Below are positions 17,040 to 25,402 of a stretch of DNA of 64,000 nt, piece by piece. Position 1 is the stretch's first letter. Each line of letters starts with the position of its first letter. Under the pieces are notes generated by a model. That model did not search any database. It had not been told where the DNA came from and worked only from the letters and a program-made list of their open reading frames with translations. The stretch covers positions 1 through 64,000 of the forward strand of contig JBEKZI010000002.1 of assembly GCA_049510055.1 (NCBI GenBank), written 5' to 3'. This DNA comes from JALHTV01 sp049510055 (GTDB taxonomy: Bacteria > Planctomycetota > Phycisphaerae > SM23-33). The position numbers were made by a program, and so were the translations under genes.

Positions 17040-19380
17040 CGATCAGCCGGCCTTTGCCCGTCCGGCCCGTGGCGGCGACGAAGGCCGGCAATAGCAGCGG
17101 CCGGACGACGAACGTGTCGATGAGCATGCCCATCGACAGGGCCGAGCCGAGCTGCTGCAACAGCAGCAATTGCCCGCCCATCAGGCTTCCCAGCGTGGCG
17201 GCCATAATCAGGCCGCAGGAGGAGATCACCGGCCCGGTGGACACCATCGCCCGCCGCGTGGCCTGGAGCACCGTCGCCCCGACCGCCTCCTGGGCTAGGC
17301 GCGCCGCCAGGAAAATGTTGTAGTCCTGCCCGACGGCCACCATCACCACGAACAGGAAGACCTTCACCTTCCAGTCCAGGCCCGGTTGGCCCATGAAGCT
17401 CGTCCACACCCAGTCGCTCAGGCCCAGCGTGGCCAGGTAGCTCAGGAGCGTCGAGCCGACCATGAATGCCGACAGCAGTGGGTCGCGAAGGAGGGCCAGG
17501 ACGATCAGGAAAATGGCCGTCAGCGCCAGCAGGGCGATGCGGTGGAAATCCCCGTGCGTGACGGTTCGGATGTCGGCCATCTCAGCCGTCGCGCCGGCGG
17601 CCAGGACGGACGCGTGCAAGTTCAGTGGGGTCATAGCGGCTGAGGCCATGCGGAGAATGTCCTGGAGCGACGCCATGGCCTCGAGCGTCAGGGCCGGCTG
17701 GTCCAGCAACACGGTCATCCGCATGGCCTTGCCGTCGGCGCTGAGATACTCCGGCCCGACGATCGTCCCGGCTGAGGATGTGACCAGGAGGTTCGTGGCC
17801 GGATTTTCCGAGGCGCCCAACGGGGCGTTTATGCTGCGGATGTCGCTGATGTGGGGCAGCGTCCGAACGGCCTGGGTGATCTGCCGGGCTGCGGTGTCCC
17901 ACTGCGGCGGCCCCAGGGGCGAGGCGGCCTCGATCAGCAAGGTGACGGGGGCAATCTCGCCCGCCGGCCAATGCCACTTAGCCATCTCCAATCCCCTGGC
18001 TGCCCCGCCCAGGCCGGCGTGCTCGTAGGCCTTGATCGAGGCTAGAGTATCGTACACCCAAGTGACGCGCAGGGCGTTGACAGCCGGCCCGGCCAGCACC
18101 ACCAACGTCACCGTCAGCATCAGAATCGGCCGACCTGTAATCGCCCGCGCCAGCGCCGGCCAGAGTTCGAATCGCCGGCCGGAGGGCAAGACCGAGGTTT
18201 GGCCAAAGTCCGTCCGCATCGGCCAAAATAATTTTGCACCGAAGATGCCCACGATCGCCGGCGCCAGCGTCACCGAGGCCAACATGGCCGTCACCACCGC
18301 CGCCGCCACCGCCGGCCCGGCCGTGCGGAACATGCCGTACCGCGCGAACGACATCATGGTCAGCCCGGCCGTGACCGTGCAGGCCGAGGCCACGATGGTG
18401 GGGAAGCACTGCGTGAGGCTTTCGGCCGCCGCGTGCGGAGGATCGATCCCGGCGGCCAGCAGCTCGCGGTAGCGGCTGATCAACAGCAGCGTGTAGTCCA
18501 CACCGGCCCCGTAGAGCAGCACGAACACGAAGATGTCCTCCGCCGTGCCGACGTGCAGGCCGAACCGGTCCGCCAGGGTCAGGCCCTTGATGGCCACCAC
18601 CGCCGCTAGGCTGATCGCGCCCAACGGCACCAGCGGCGCCACCGGCGAGCGGTACACAAGCAGCAGGATCACCACCACCGCCACGAGCGTGACCAGAATC
18701 GTGCGGCGATGGCTGTCTCGGGCGGCTACCGCGTAGTCATGTCCGAAGCCGGCCGATCCGGTGACGGCCGCCGACAGCCCCGCCGGCAGGGGGCGGGCCT
18801 CCACGACCGCGCGCGTGTGGGCGACGAGGCGGTCGGTGCGCATCGCGATGAAGTTGGTTGGGAACGCGGCCAGCACCAACGCCGCCTGCCCGTGGGGACC
18901 GACGGGACTGATCAGCAGGTTCCGCCACATCGGTTGGCCGGTCAGCGGGTTGGATGGGGCCTCCAGGGCTCGGGGCGAAAGGACCGTCACGCCGGCCAGA
19001 TCCGCCACGTTGGCCTGGGCGGTGGGCGTCAGCAGGCGCCCGGCGACGCTCTCGATGGCGGCGTAATCGGCGGAGATGAGCGCCCCGTTTTTCCTCTCGA
19101 AGATCATGGCCGCTTCGCTCCGCCCGCTGCGTTGAGGGAAATAGCGGACCATCGCCTCGTCGGCGCGGCAGGAGGGTAAGTCGGCGGGCAGCAGGGGGGG
19201 TTCCTGCGATTTTCGAGGATCCTTGGGCGGCACCAGCGCCGCCAGCAGCACCGCCGCGCCTATCCAGGCGGCCAAGACGACCCAGCGGGCTCGGTACACT
19301 CTCTGGCCGATGCTTCCGGTTCCCTGGGACAAGGCTCTATCCGTTTCGCTTGCCGTCTTCGATGAGTTTCGCCGAACCAC
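17011..19380 (-). CDS. MMPL/RND-superfamily lipid or hydrophobe exporter
   Basis: The 789-residue protein has the repeated RND plan: one N-terminal helix, a ~130-residue periplasmic loop, about five helices, a second periplasmic loop, then five more helices. Recognisable pieces are 'VDYTLLLISRYRE' and 'VGQDYNIFLAARL', the GxDY-type motifs that mark proton-relay helices 4 and 10 of MmpL proteins. Such transporters move lipids, hopanoids or glycolipids using the proton gradient. It is the last gene of a minus-strand group after MlaF- and MlaD-like genes, 22 bases downstream of mlaD, which suggests a shared role in envelope lipid traffic. Confidence 0.9.
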   Translation of the reverse strand: MVRRNSSKTASETDRALSQGTGSIGQRVYRARWVVLAAWIGAAVLLAALVPPKDPRKSQEPPLLPADLPSCRADEAMVRYFPQRSGRSEAAMIFERKNGALISADYAAIESVAGRLLTPTAQANVADLAGVTVLSPRALEAPSNPLTGQPMWRNLLISPVGPHGQAALVLAAFPTNFIAMRTDRLVAHTRAVVEARPLPAGLSAAVTGSAGFGHDYAVAARDSHRRTILVTLVAVVVILLLVYRSPVAPLVPLGAISLAAVVAIKGLTLADRFGLHVGTAEDIFVFVLLYGAGVDYTLLLISRYRELLAAGIDPPHAAAESLTQCFPTIVASACTVTAGLTMMSFARYGMFRTAGPAVAAAVVTAMLASVTLAPAIVGIFGAKLFWPMRTDFGQTSVLPSGRRFELWPALARAITGRPILMLTVTLVVLAGPAVNALRVTWVYDTLASIKAYEHAGLGGAARGLEMAKWHWPAGEIAPVTLLIEAASPLGPPQWDTAARQITQAVRTLPHISDIRSINAPLGASENPATNLLVTSSAGTIVGPEYLSADGKAMRMTVLLDQPALTLEAMASLQDILRMASAAMTPLNLHASVLAAGATAEMADIRTVTHGDFHRIALLALTAIFLIVLALLRDPLLSAFMVGSTLLSYLATLGLSDWVWTSFMGQPGLDWKVKVFLFVVMVAVGQDYNIFLAARLAQEAVGATVLQATRRAMVSTGPVISSCGLIMAATLGSLMGGQLLLLQQLGSALSMGMLIDTFVVRPLLLPAFVAATGRTGKGRLIATPHAPPRS

Positions 19381-19402
19381 TTCGCGCCAGGATCGGCCGA
19401 GG

Positions 19403-20440
19403 CTACTTGAATTTCATTTCGACGCCGGTGGCGCGCCACGCCTCGATCAGCTTGCGGGCTTCGAGGAGCAGGTCCGACAATTGATTCGTGGCCGTGACCA
19501 TCGTCTCGTAGAGCTGCGGGTCGTTGACCAGCTTGCCCAGCGTGCCCTGGCCGGAATCTATCTTTCGGGCGGCCCGATCCAGCGTGACCATCAACCGGGA
19601 GAGGTCGTCGGCGTCCTGGATGAGCTTGTCGGCCAGAGCGTTGATTTTCTGGCTGCTGTCGGTCGCGATGCCGGTAATCTGTCGGGTGGACTCTTTGGCC
19701 TGCTGGGCGAAGTCTTTAAGGGCCTCCATGGCGTCGGTGGCCTTGCCCGCCGCGTCCGCCGTTCTGGCCATCAGAGCTTCCATGTTTTCCTGGTTCTGAA
19801 CGTTGCCGAAGATGGCATGCAGGTCGTCCAGGGTGCGGTTGATGCGTTCCAGCGTTCCGCGGAGGCCGGCGCTGGGTTCCGTCGTGGCCCCTGCCGGTGC
19901 GGTGGCGCCGGTCGTCGGCGCCAGGGCCTCGTTGAGGGTCTTGGCCAGTTTGGAAACGTTCATCATGGTCTCGTTCAGCTCCGGCGGGAACAGCCCGTTG
20001 CCGCGAGCGACGCCCTCCAGCACGGCGGAGCCGTCGTCGGGCAGGTACCGGGGCTGGCCGGTTTGACTGCTGATGGGCATGGGGCCTTCGGGAACCAGGT
20101 CCAGGTACCCCTTGCCGACCATGCCCTTGGAGAAGACCGTCGCCTGGGTGTTGGCCGGCAGGCGGATGGAGCGATCGATCCGCGCGGTGACGGTGATGCC
20201 CTTGGCCGGGTCGGCCGTCTCGGTGAAGTTCACGCCGATTATCTTGCCCACGCGGATGCCGTGGAGGTACACGTCGTCGCCGACGGTCATGTCGTGGGTG
20301 GAGTCGAACCGCATCGCCACGATGTAGCCGGTCTGCAGGAGCTGAGGGATGCCCGTGAAGATCAGGATGAGCATTCCCAGCAATCCCAGGGCGATGATGA
20401 CCGTCAGTCCTACGGCGATGTTGCGGGTTCTGTCCGTCAT
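19403..20440 (-). CDS. MlaD/MCE-domain lipid-binding protein
   Basis: The 345-residue protein has one N-terminal transmembrane anchor (about 8-30, 'NIAVGLTVIIALGLLGMLIL') and then a single MCE/MlaD beta-barrel domain at roughly 35-120, with 'VYLHGIRVGKIIGV' and 'VFSKGMVGKGYLDL'. A long helical, Ala/Thr-rich C-terminal region ('KIDSGQGTLGKLVNDPQLYE') follows, as seen in longer MCE proteins. MCE rings bind phospholipids in the periplasm and work with an MlaE-type permease and an MlaF-type ATPase. It sits 18 bases downstream of the ATPase gene. No permease gene is found here. Confidence 0.92.
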   Translation of the reverse strand: MTDRTRNIAVGLTVIIALGLLGMLILIFTGIPQLLQTGYIVAMRFDSTHDMTVGDDVYLHGIRVGKIIGVNFTETADPAKGITVTARIDRSIRLPANTQATVFSKGMVGKGYLDLVPEGPMPISSQTGQPRYLPDDGSAVLEGVARGNGLFPPELNETMMNVSKLAKTLNEALAPTTGATAPAGATTEPSAGLRGTLERINRTLDDLHAIFGNVQNQENMEALMARTADAAGKATDAMEALKDFAQQAKESTRQITGIATDSSQKINALADKLIQDADDLSRLMVTLDRAARKIDSGQGTLGKLVNDPQLYETMVTATNQLSDLLLEARKLIEAWRATGVEMKFK

Positions 20441-20458
20441 AGCGGGTTCTCCGCGATT

Positions 20459-21280
20459 CTAGGTTTCGGGGCCGTCGTTGAAGCTTTCCAACCGTCCGGT
20501 GCGCAGTTGCGCCAGCTCCTCTTCACTGGCCCGGCCCTCGACGAATCGGGCTACGATCTCGTTGTCCACGTCGCCGAGGTGGTCGGGCGTCATGTCGGCG
20601 ATGAATCGTCCCTGGTAGAGCATGACGACGCGGTCGGCGATCTTGCGCGTCGATTGCATGTCGTGGGTTACGACGAGGGCCGTATTGCCCAGCGTGTTCT
20701 TCAGCTTCAGGATGAGTTCGTTGATCAGGTCGGCGCGGATCGGGTCCAGACCGGTGGTCGGCTCGTCGTAGAGGATCACCTTAGGGTTCAGCACGATGGC
20801 CCGCGCCAGGGCGACGCGCTTTTTCTCGCCGCCGGACATTTCCTCGGGGAACTTCTGCTGGGCGCCGTCCAGGCCGACCACCCGGAGCACCTCCTGGCAT
20901 CGCTGGCGGGCCACGTCCAGGCTGTGGCCGTTGCCCTCGATCATCGGGAAGCAGATGTTCTCTTCCACGGTCATCGAGTCGAATAAGGCCGCCCCCTGGA
21001 ACAAAAAACCGATCTGCCGGCGGATCGGCACCAGCTCCCGCTCGCTCATGGCCGAGACTTCGTTTTCCTCAAAGTATACTTTGCCCTTGTCCGGCCGGAT
21101 GAGGGAGACGATGTGCTTCAGCGTCACGCTCTTGCCGCAGCCGGACGGGCCGATGATCACCGTGATCTTGCCGGGGGCGATGTTCAGATTGACGGCGTTG
21201 AGAACGACCCGGCTGTCGAAGGCCTTGGTCACGTTCTTCAGCCGGATGATGGGCTCTGTGTCGCTCATGTGTCGGTTCAC
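20459..21280 (-). CDS. MlaF-like ABC transporter ATPase
   Basis: The 273-residue nucleotide-binding subunit shows Walker A 'GPSGCGKS' (44-51), the Q loop 'GFLFQGAALFDSMTV', the signature 'EMSGGEKKRVALARA', Walker B 'VILYDEPTTGLDP' and the switch His in 'VVTHDM'. The 'FQ.AALFDSM.V.EN' wording and the 'TTGLDP' loop are typical of the MlaF/Ttg2A branch that energises phospholipid transport. ATG at 21280 is used; ATG at 21268 is also possible. The gene is followed by mlaD- and MMPL-like genes on the same strand and preceded, with a 34-base gap, by a GNAT gene. Confidence 0.93.
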   Translation of the reverse strand: MNRHMSDTEPIIRLKNVTKAFDSRVVLNAVNLNIAPGKITVIIGPSGCGKSVTLKHIVSLIRPDKGKVYFEENEVSAMSERELVPIRRQIGFLFQGAALFDSMTVEENICFPMIEGNGHSLDVARQRCQEVLRVVGLDGAQQKFPEEMSGGEKKRVALARAIVLNPKVILYDEPTTGLDPIRADLINELILKLKNTLGNTALVVTHDMQSTRKIADRVVMLYQGRFIADMTPDHLGDVDNEIVARFVEGRASEEELAQLRTGRLESFNDGPET

Positions 21281-21314
21281 CGGGCCGCCGCCTGGGGACG
21301 TCGCGCCGGCCGCT

Positions 21315-21776
21315 TTAGTCTCCCAGCCTCAGCATCATGGCCGTTTCGTCGCAGGCCTCGGCCTTGGGGCAGGAAATGCACTCCCGCCAGACCTTCTCGG
21401 GAAGGTCTTGGCGGTCGATGACCTCAAAGCCGTGGCGGGTGAAGAAGTCCTTTTCATACGTCAGCGCGAATAGCCGCTTGACGCCCAGTCGCCGGGCGTC
21501 GGCCAGGGCGGCTTGAATCAGCGCCGAACCGACGCCTTTGCCCTGTTCCTGCGGGCGCACGGCCAGGGACTTCACCTCGGCCAGGTCCGCCCAGAACAGG
21601 CTGACGGCCACACATCCTAAAAATCGGCCTTCGGCGTCTCCAGCTACAAGAAAATCCCGCAAGGAATTATAGACGCTTTCGAGGCTTCGGTGCAGCATCT
21701 TGCCTCGTTCGGCGTAGTAGTTGATTACCTCGCAGAGGGCTTCGGCGTCGGCGACTGTGGCGGGTCGAATGGTCAT
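21315..21776 (-). CDS. GNAT N-acetyltransferase, ArgA-like short form
   Basis: The ~153-residue GNAT protein begins 'MTIRPATVADAEALCEVINYYAERGKMLHRSLESVY'-like (split here at 20) and has the acetyl-CoA loop 'RPQEQGKGVGSAL' and 'LTYEKDFFTRHGF'. The C-terminal 'CISCPKAEACDE' Cys pattern and the order of motifs match the short, kinase-less N-acetylglutamate synthases (ArgA-like) seen in actinobacteria, Thermus and deltaproteobacteria. The likely reaction is acetyl-CoA + glutamate, the first step of arginine synthesis. The start is ATG 21776; an in-frame upstream start would add 14 residues with no support. It is divergent from zwf across a 156-base gap. Confidence 0.82.
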   Translation of the reverse strand: MTIRPATVADAEALCEVINYYAERGKMLHRSLESVYNSLRDFLVAGDAEGRFLGCVAVSLFWADLAEVKSLAVRPQEQGKGVGSALIQAALADARRLGVKRLFALTYEKDFFTRHGFEVIDRQDLPEKVWRECISCPKAEACDETAMMLRLGD

Positions 21777-21932
21777 CGCGCGTATTCTAACCAGTTGCCC
21801 GCCCGGCGGGTAAGCCAAAAGCGCCGCCGCGGCGGGGGCAGCGAGGGTCCACCAGTTTTCTAGCCGCCGGGGCCGAGGGGCGGTATCATGGCTGGGGCGC
21901 TCCTAAAATGACCGGGTGGAAAGGACGCGACT

Positions 21933-23423
21933 ATGGCGGAACTGGTAAAACCGCGTTGCCTCTTCGTCGTTTTCGGGGCCACCGGGGATTTAACGGCCCG
22001 CAAGATCGCCCCCGCCCTGTACAACCTCCTCCGCGACGAAAAGCTCCCGGCGGAGACCGTCGTGCTGGGCGTGGCCCGGCGGCCGTTCACCGACGAACAG
22101 TTCCGCGACATGATGTTCGGGGCCCTGACCAAGCATTCGCGCAGCCAGCCGGTTGACCAGGAGCTGTGGAATCGCCTGGCCCCCAACTGGCACTATCACG
22201 CCGCCCGCTTCGACCAGGAGCAAGATTTCCAATCCCTCGCCGGGCGCATCCGTGAGCTGGAGGCGGCGGGTCCGCCCACCTGCCGGCTGCTGTATCTGGC
22301 GGTGATACCGGAGCAGTTGGAGCAGGTCGTGTCCAGTATCGGCAAGGCCGGCCTGAACAAGCCCGGCGCCGAGAACGGCTGCGTGCGAGTGGTGGTGGAA
22401 AAGCCCTACGGCACGGACCTGCCTTCGGCCGAGAAGCTCAACGCCTGCCTGCTGGACGTGTTCCAGGAATCCCAGGTCTGCCGCATCGACCATTACCTGG
22501 GCAAGGAGACGGTCCAGAACCTCTTGGTGCTGCGGTTCGCCAATGTGGTCTTCGACCCGCTGTTCAGCCGGCAGTTCGTGGACCATGTGCAGATCACCAC
22601 GGCCGAGTCCGTCGGCATGGAAGGCCGCCGCGGGCCGTACTACGAGTCGGCCGGGGCGCTGCGCGACATGGTCCAGAGCCACATGCTCCAGCTGCTGGCC
22701 CTGATCGCCATGGACGTGCCGGCGCGGCTGGACGCCCAATCCATCCACAACGAGAAGGTCAAGGTCCTCCAATCCATCGTCTCGATGACGGCGGACCAGG
22801 TCGCCCATCGCACCGTGCGCGGGCAGTACGTCGCCGCCGCCGGCCAGGTCGGCTACCGCCAGGAGCAGGGCGTCGCGCCCGACAGCCAAGTGGAGACCTA
22901 CGCGGCCTTGACGCTCTACGCGGACACCTGGCGATGGGCCGGCGTGCCGTTTCACCTGCGGACGGGCAAGGCCCTGGCCGCCAAGGTCAGCCGGATCGAC
23001 GTCGTCTTCAAGCGCGAGCCGCTGGACCTGTTCAGCGAGCTGGGCTGCGACTTCCGCGGCCCCAACCGGCTGGTCATCCGCATCACGCCCGACGAGGGGC
23101 TCAGCCTGGTCATCGACGGCAAGGTGCCCGGCGTGGGCATGACGCTTCGGCCGGTGCGCATGGACTTCGATTACGGCGCGACGTTCGCCTCCGCCTCGCC
23201 GGAGGCCTACGAGCACCTGCTGCTGGACGCCATCCACGGCGAGACCACGCTGTTCCTGCGGGACGACGAGGTGGAGGCCTCCTGGCGGATCATCGACGCC
23301 ATACGGGCTTCATGGAACCACAATGGAATGCCGAAGCTTATAATGTATCCCGCCGGCAGCCAGGGACCGGCGGAGGCCAAGCGGCTGCTGGGCGATCCGT
23401 ACAGAGATTGGTATCCCCTTTAG
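21933..23423 (+). CDS. zwf: glucose-6-phosphate 1-dehydrogenase
   Basis: The cytosolic enzyme oxidises glucose 6-phosphate to 6-phosphogluconolactone with NAD(P)+, opening the oxidative pentose-phosphate pathway. The 496-residue sequence has the N-terminal Rossmann motif 'VFGATGDLTARKIAPALY' and 'VEKPYGTD'. Its active-site signature 'RIDHYLGKETVQNLLVLRF' contains the catalytic His-Tyr pair and substrate Lys, followed by 'EGRRGPYYESAGALRDMVQSH' split by convention. Length and order are normal. The ATG follows GGAAAGGACG. pgl follows 32 bases downstream, so the first two pathway steps are made together. Confidence 0.97.
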   Translation: MAELVKPRCLFVVFGATGDLTARKIAPALYNLLRDEKLPAETVVLGVARRPFTDEQFRDMMFGALTKHSRSQPVDQELWNRLAPNWHYHAARFDQEQDFQSLAGRIRELEAAGPPTCRLLYLAVIPEQLEQVVSSIGKAGLNKPGAENGCVRVVVEKPYGTDLPSAEKLNACLLDVFQESQVCRIDHYLGKETVQNLLVLRFANVVFDPLFSRQFVDHVQITTAESVGMEGRRGPYYESAGALRDMVQSHMLQLLALIAMDVPARLDAQSIHNEKVKVLQSIVSMTADQVAHRTVRGQYVAAAGQVGYRQEQGVAPDSQVETYAALTLYADTWRWAGVPFHLRTGKALAAKVSRIDVVFKREPLDLFSELGCDFRGPNRLVIRITPDEGLSLVIDGKVPGVGMTLRPVRMDFDYGATFASASPEAYEHLLLDAIHGETTLFLRDDEVEASWRIIDAIRASWNHNGMPKLIMYPAGSQGPAEAKRLLGDPYRDWYPL

Positions 23424-23455
23424 TTTTTTTTTCGCCTTGTGCACCGGGTGCGGTT

Positions 23456-24232
23456 ATGACGCAGGCGAGTCATCACGCCAAAGTCATCGTGGAGCGCACC
23501 GTCGAGCAGGCCACCGCGACGGCGGCGGAACTGTTCAAGACGATCATCTGCGAGGCGGTGGGGCATCGCGGCGTCGCGCACGTCGCCCTGGCCGGCGGCA
23601 CGACGCCCCACGCGCTGTACCAGATACTGGCCGCCGGCGCCACCAGCGGCCAGATTCCCTGGCGGAAGGTGGAAATCTTCTTCGGCGATGAGCGCGACGT
23701 GCCGCAGGACCACGTCGAGAGCAACTACGGCATGGCCCAGCGGAACTTGCTGGACCACGTGCCCATCGACCTGGCCCGCGTCCATCCCATGCCCGCCGAC
23801 GCCGACGACATCCAGGCCGCCGCCCGGCAATACGAGCAGGACATCCGCCGCATCGTCCCGGCCGACGGCGGCGACGTGCCGCGCTTCGACCTGATCCTGC
23901 TGGGCATGGGCGGCGACGGCCACACGGCCAGCCTGTTCCCCAACACCGACGCCCTGAAGGAACACAAGCACCTGGTCTACGCCGGGTTCGTGCCGGTCCT
24001 GGGCCGCAAACGCATGACCTTCACCTACCCGCTCATCAACGCCGCCCGGCACGTGGTTTTCCTGGTCACCGGCAGCGACAAGGCCGAGGCCGTGCTGGGC
24101 GTGCTGGGGGAGAGCGAGGACATCCGCAAGCAGCTCCCCGCCGCGGCCGTCCACCCGGCCCACGGCGCCCTGACCATGATCCTGGACGCCGCCGCCGCAC
24201 GCCTCACAGGCATCGCCCCGGCTGGGGCGTAA
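23456..24232 (+). CDS. pgl: 6-phosphogluconolactonase (DevB/Pgl type)
   Basis: The enzyme hydrolyses 6-phosphogluconolactone made by the adjacent Zwf. The ~258-residue protein has the glucosamine-6-phosphate-isomerase-like fold, with 'VALAGGTTPHALYQIL', 'FFGDERDVPQDHVESNYGM' and 'LILLGMGGDGHTASLFP', the last holding the catalytic region. The C-terminal 'TGSDKAEAVLGVL' is also standard. The ATG at 23456 is chosen; the frame is open far upstream inside zwf but has no plausible start there. A T-rich stretch (TTTTTTTTT at ~23422-23431) lies in the short gap. Confidence 0.95.
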   Translation: MTQASHHAKVIVERTVEQATATAAELFKTIICEAVGHRGVAHVALAGGTTPHALYQILAAGATSGQIPWRKVEIFFGDERDVPQDHVESNYGMAQRNLLDHVPIDLARVHPMPADADDIQAAARQYEQDIRRIVPADGGDVPRFDLILLGMGGDGHTASLFPNTDALKEHKHLVYAGFVPVLGRKRMTFTYPLINAARHVVFLVTGSDKAEAVLGVLGESEDIRKQLPAAAVHPAHGALTMILDAAAARLTGIAPAGA

Positions 24233-24246
24233 CCACATGCGGGGCG

Positions 24247-24329
24247 GGTGCCACGGCAGCGTTTCTTGCTGCCGTGTGAATGAATTATAGAGAGGTTTGC
24301 ACGGCTGCACACAACACAGCCGTGGCACC
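24247..24329. repeat. two-hairpin palindromic element
   Basis: The outer arms GGTGCCACGGC (24247-24257) and GCCGTGGCACC (24319-24329) are perfect inverted repeats. Inside lie two separate hairpins: CACGGCAGC (24252-24260) with GCTGCCGTG (24268-24276), and CACGGCTG (24300-24307) with CAGCCGTG (24317-24324). The element can therefore fold as one large cruciform or as two stem-loops. It looks like a mobile palindromic repeat (MITE/REP-like) and marks the border between GC-rich pgl and the AT-richer orphan gene. Confidence 0.65.
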
Positions 24330-24347
24330 GTGCAGAAAGGGTGATTT

Positions 24348-25001
24348 ATGGCTGCACATCTTGATACGCGACGGGCGAGACTCTACGGACGGGGATTTCG
24401 GTGGACTACGTCGACACGCTTCTGGACAACAGTAGTTAGCATGTGTGTTGTTCCGCTTGGTTTTCTAAGTCCCATAGACTGTTCGCGATGGACTGGGAAA
24501 GAAGAGCCTCCCCCTATGCCGCCGGTAGTTATTGCCGTTGGTTGGAGTGCGGTTCTGTCCAACACAAGCGATCTTCCGCTAGGCATCGGTGGCGAACTTA
24601 TGACTTGGTCAGCTAAAGCACCTCACCATACTGAGATACGTATGCTTTACGAAGGAACAGTCGAGGGCCACCCTGCCAAAGGGTACTCGGTGTGGGCCGA
24701 TAGCAACGCTGGTCCAGCGAGTAAAGAAGTATACCGCGTTCTTTGCTCAGTGGTCAGGGAAGAGGGGCATCCGATAGTCGTGATCGAAGGGACTTCCGAA
24801 GTCGCCTGGCAACTTAAGGTTACCGAAGAGGGGAACAATGTAATCGTAGCCCAACAAGGGGATAAGGAGTCGGCTCTGCCGCTTGACCTACAGCCGGGAC
24901 CGTTCCATATCAGGATTGAAGCTCGCGAGCAGAAGGAAACGAAGCAGAACCCTAGCTCGATGCCGCTTCCTACAACCGATCGATCTTCGCCGCCAGGATG
25001 A
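24348..25001 (+). CDS. hypothetical protein, AT-richer than neighbours
   Basis: No family is recognised. The 217-residue reading frame has an N-terminal basic region, one hydrophobic stretch (about 24-44, 'FWTTVVSMCVVPLGFLSPIDC') that could be a signal or lipoprotein-like segment ending at Cys44, and then a polar, probably beta-rich domain ('YSVWADSNAGPASKEVY', 'GHPIVVIEGTSEVAWQL'). Codon use is visibly less GC-biased than in the flanking genes, suggesting recent arrival. A shorter start at ATG 24441 is possible. Its last 32 bases overlap the convergent pterin dehydratase gene. It may be a real acquired gene or a decayed one; expression is unproven. Confidence 0.5.
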   Translation: MAAHLDTRRARLYGRGFRWTTSTRFWTTVVSMCVVPLGFLSPIDCSRWTGKEEPPPMPPVVIAVGWSAVLSNTSDLPLGIGGELMTWSAKAPHHTEIRMLYEGTVEGHPAKGYSVWADSNAGPASKEVYRVLCSVVREEGHPIVVIEGTSEVAWQLKVTEEGNNVIVAQQGDKESALPLDLQPGPFHIRIEAREQKETKQNPSSMPLPTTDRSSPPG

Positions 25002-25290
25002 AGTCGCTTTCGTGCAGGCCGTTGATCTTGTGCGTCCACAACTCGATGCGGACGGTGCCCCAGGTGAAGTGAATCCACGGATGGTGGCCTTCCTGCTCGG
25101 CCAGGGCGCCCACGCGATTGACGAATTCCAGCGCCTTGGCGAAGTCGGGGAACTTCCACGTGCGGCTGATGTGATGCTCGTTGACGACCTCCCAGGCCGG
25201 GACGTGCTGGTGATATTCTTCGAGCTTCTCGCCCTTCAGCGGCGCCACGCCGCCGCGGCACGGAACGCATTTCTGATCGGCTAGAGACAT
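24970..25290 (-). CDS. pterin-4a-carbinolamine dehydratase
   Basis: The ~106-residue protein belongs to the PCD/DCoH family, which dehydrates 4a-hydroxytetrahydropterin. The signature 'EGHHPWIHFTWGTVRIEL' followed by 'THKINGLHESDFILAAKID' contains the paired His, the Pro-Trp and the THxxxGL element that form the active site. The start is ATG 25290 (MSLADQKC); a longer frame would run into the hairpins at 25320. An N-terminal 'CVPCRGG' is typical of this bacterial subgroup. No phenylalanine hydroxylase is encoded in the window, so its pterin partner (possibly for molybdopterin or other recycling) is unknown. Confidence 0.92.
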   Translation of the reverse strand: MSLADQKCVPCRGGVAPLKGEKLEEYHQHVPAWEVVNEHHISRTWKFPDFAKALEFVNRVGALAEQEGHHPWIHFTWGTVRIELWTHKINGLHESDFILAAKIDRL

Positions 25291-25319
25291 AGGATGGCCC
25301 TTTCCGAACGCCTGTGAAG

Positions 25320-25382
25320 CCCCCGCCGTGAGGCGGGGGATGCCGTTCCTTATGAATGATATCCCCGTGCTCACGCACGGGG
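25320..25382. repeat. tandem pair of perfect GC hairpins
   Basis: CCCCCGCC (25320-25327) pairs with GGCGGGGG (25332-25339) over a GTGA loop, and CCCCGTGC (25363-25370) pairs with GCACGGGG (25375-25382) over a TCAC loop. The stems are 24 bases apart. They lie 20 bases beyond the rpoN stop on the minus strand, so they could end rpoN transcription. They also resemble the subterminal hairpins of IS200/IS605-type elements, but no transposase is present. Confidence 0.55.
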
Positions 25383-25402
25383 CTTTACGGACATGCTATA
25401 TT

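Noticed and set aside
17011..19380. Drug-efflux RND pump (AcrB type) for the large minus-strand transporter
   Set aside because: At 789 residues, with short periplasmic loops and GxDY motifs, it fits the MMPL branch; AcrB-type pumps are over 1000 residues and usually have an adjacent membrane-fusion gene.
24883..25284. Plus-strand frame opposite the pterin dehydratase gene
   Set aside because: The minus-strand protein has the full dehydratase signature; the plus frame has none and overlaps it entirely.
25320..25382. CRISPR array suggested by a repeat-like stem similar to type I-E repeats
   Set aside because: There is a single stem of each sequence, no regular spacers and no cas genes in the window.
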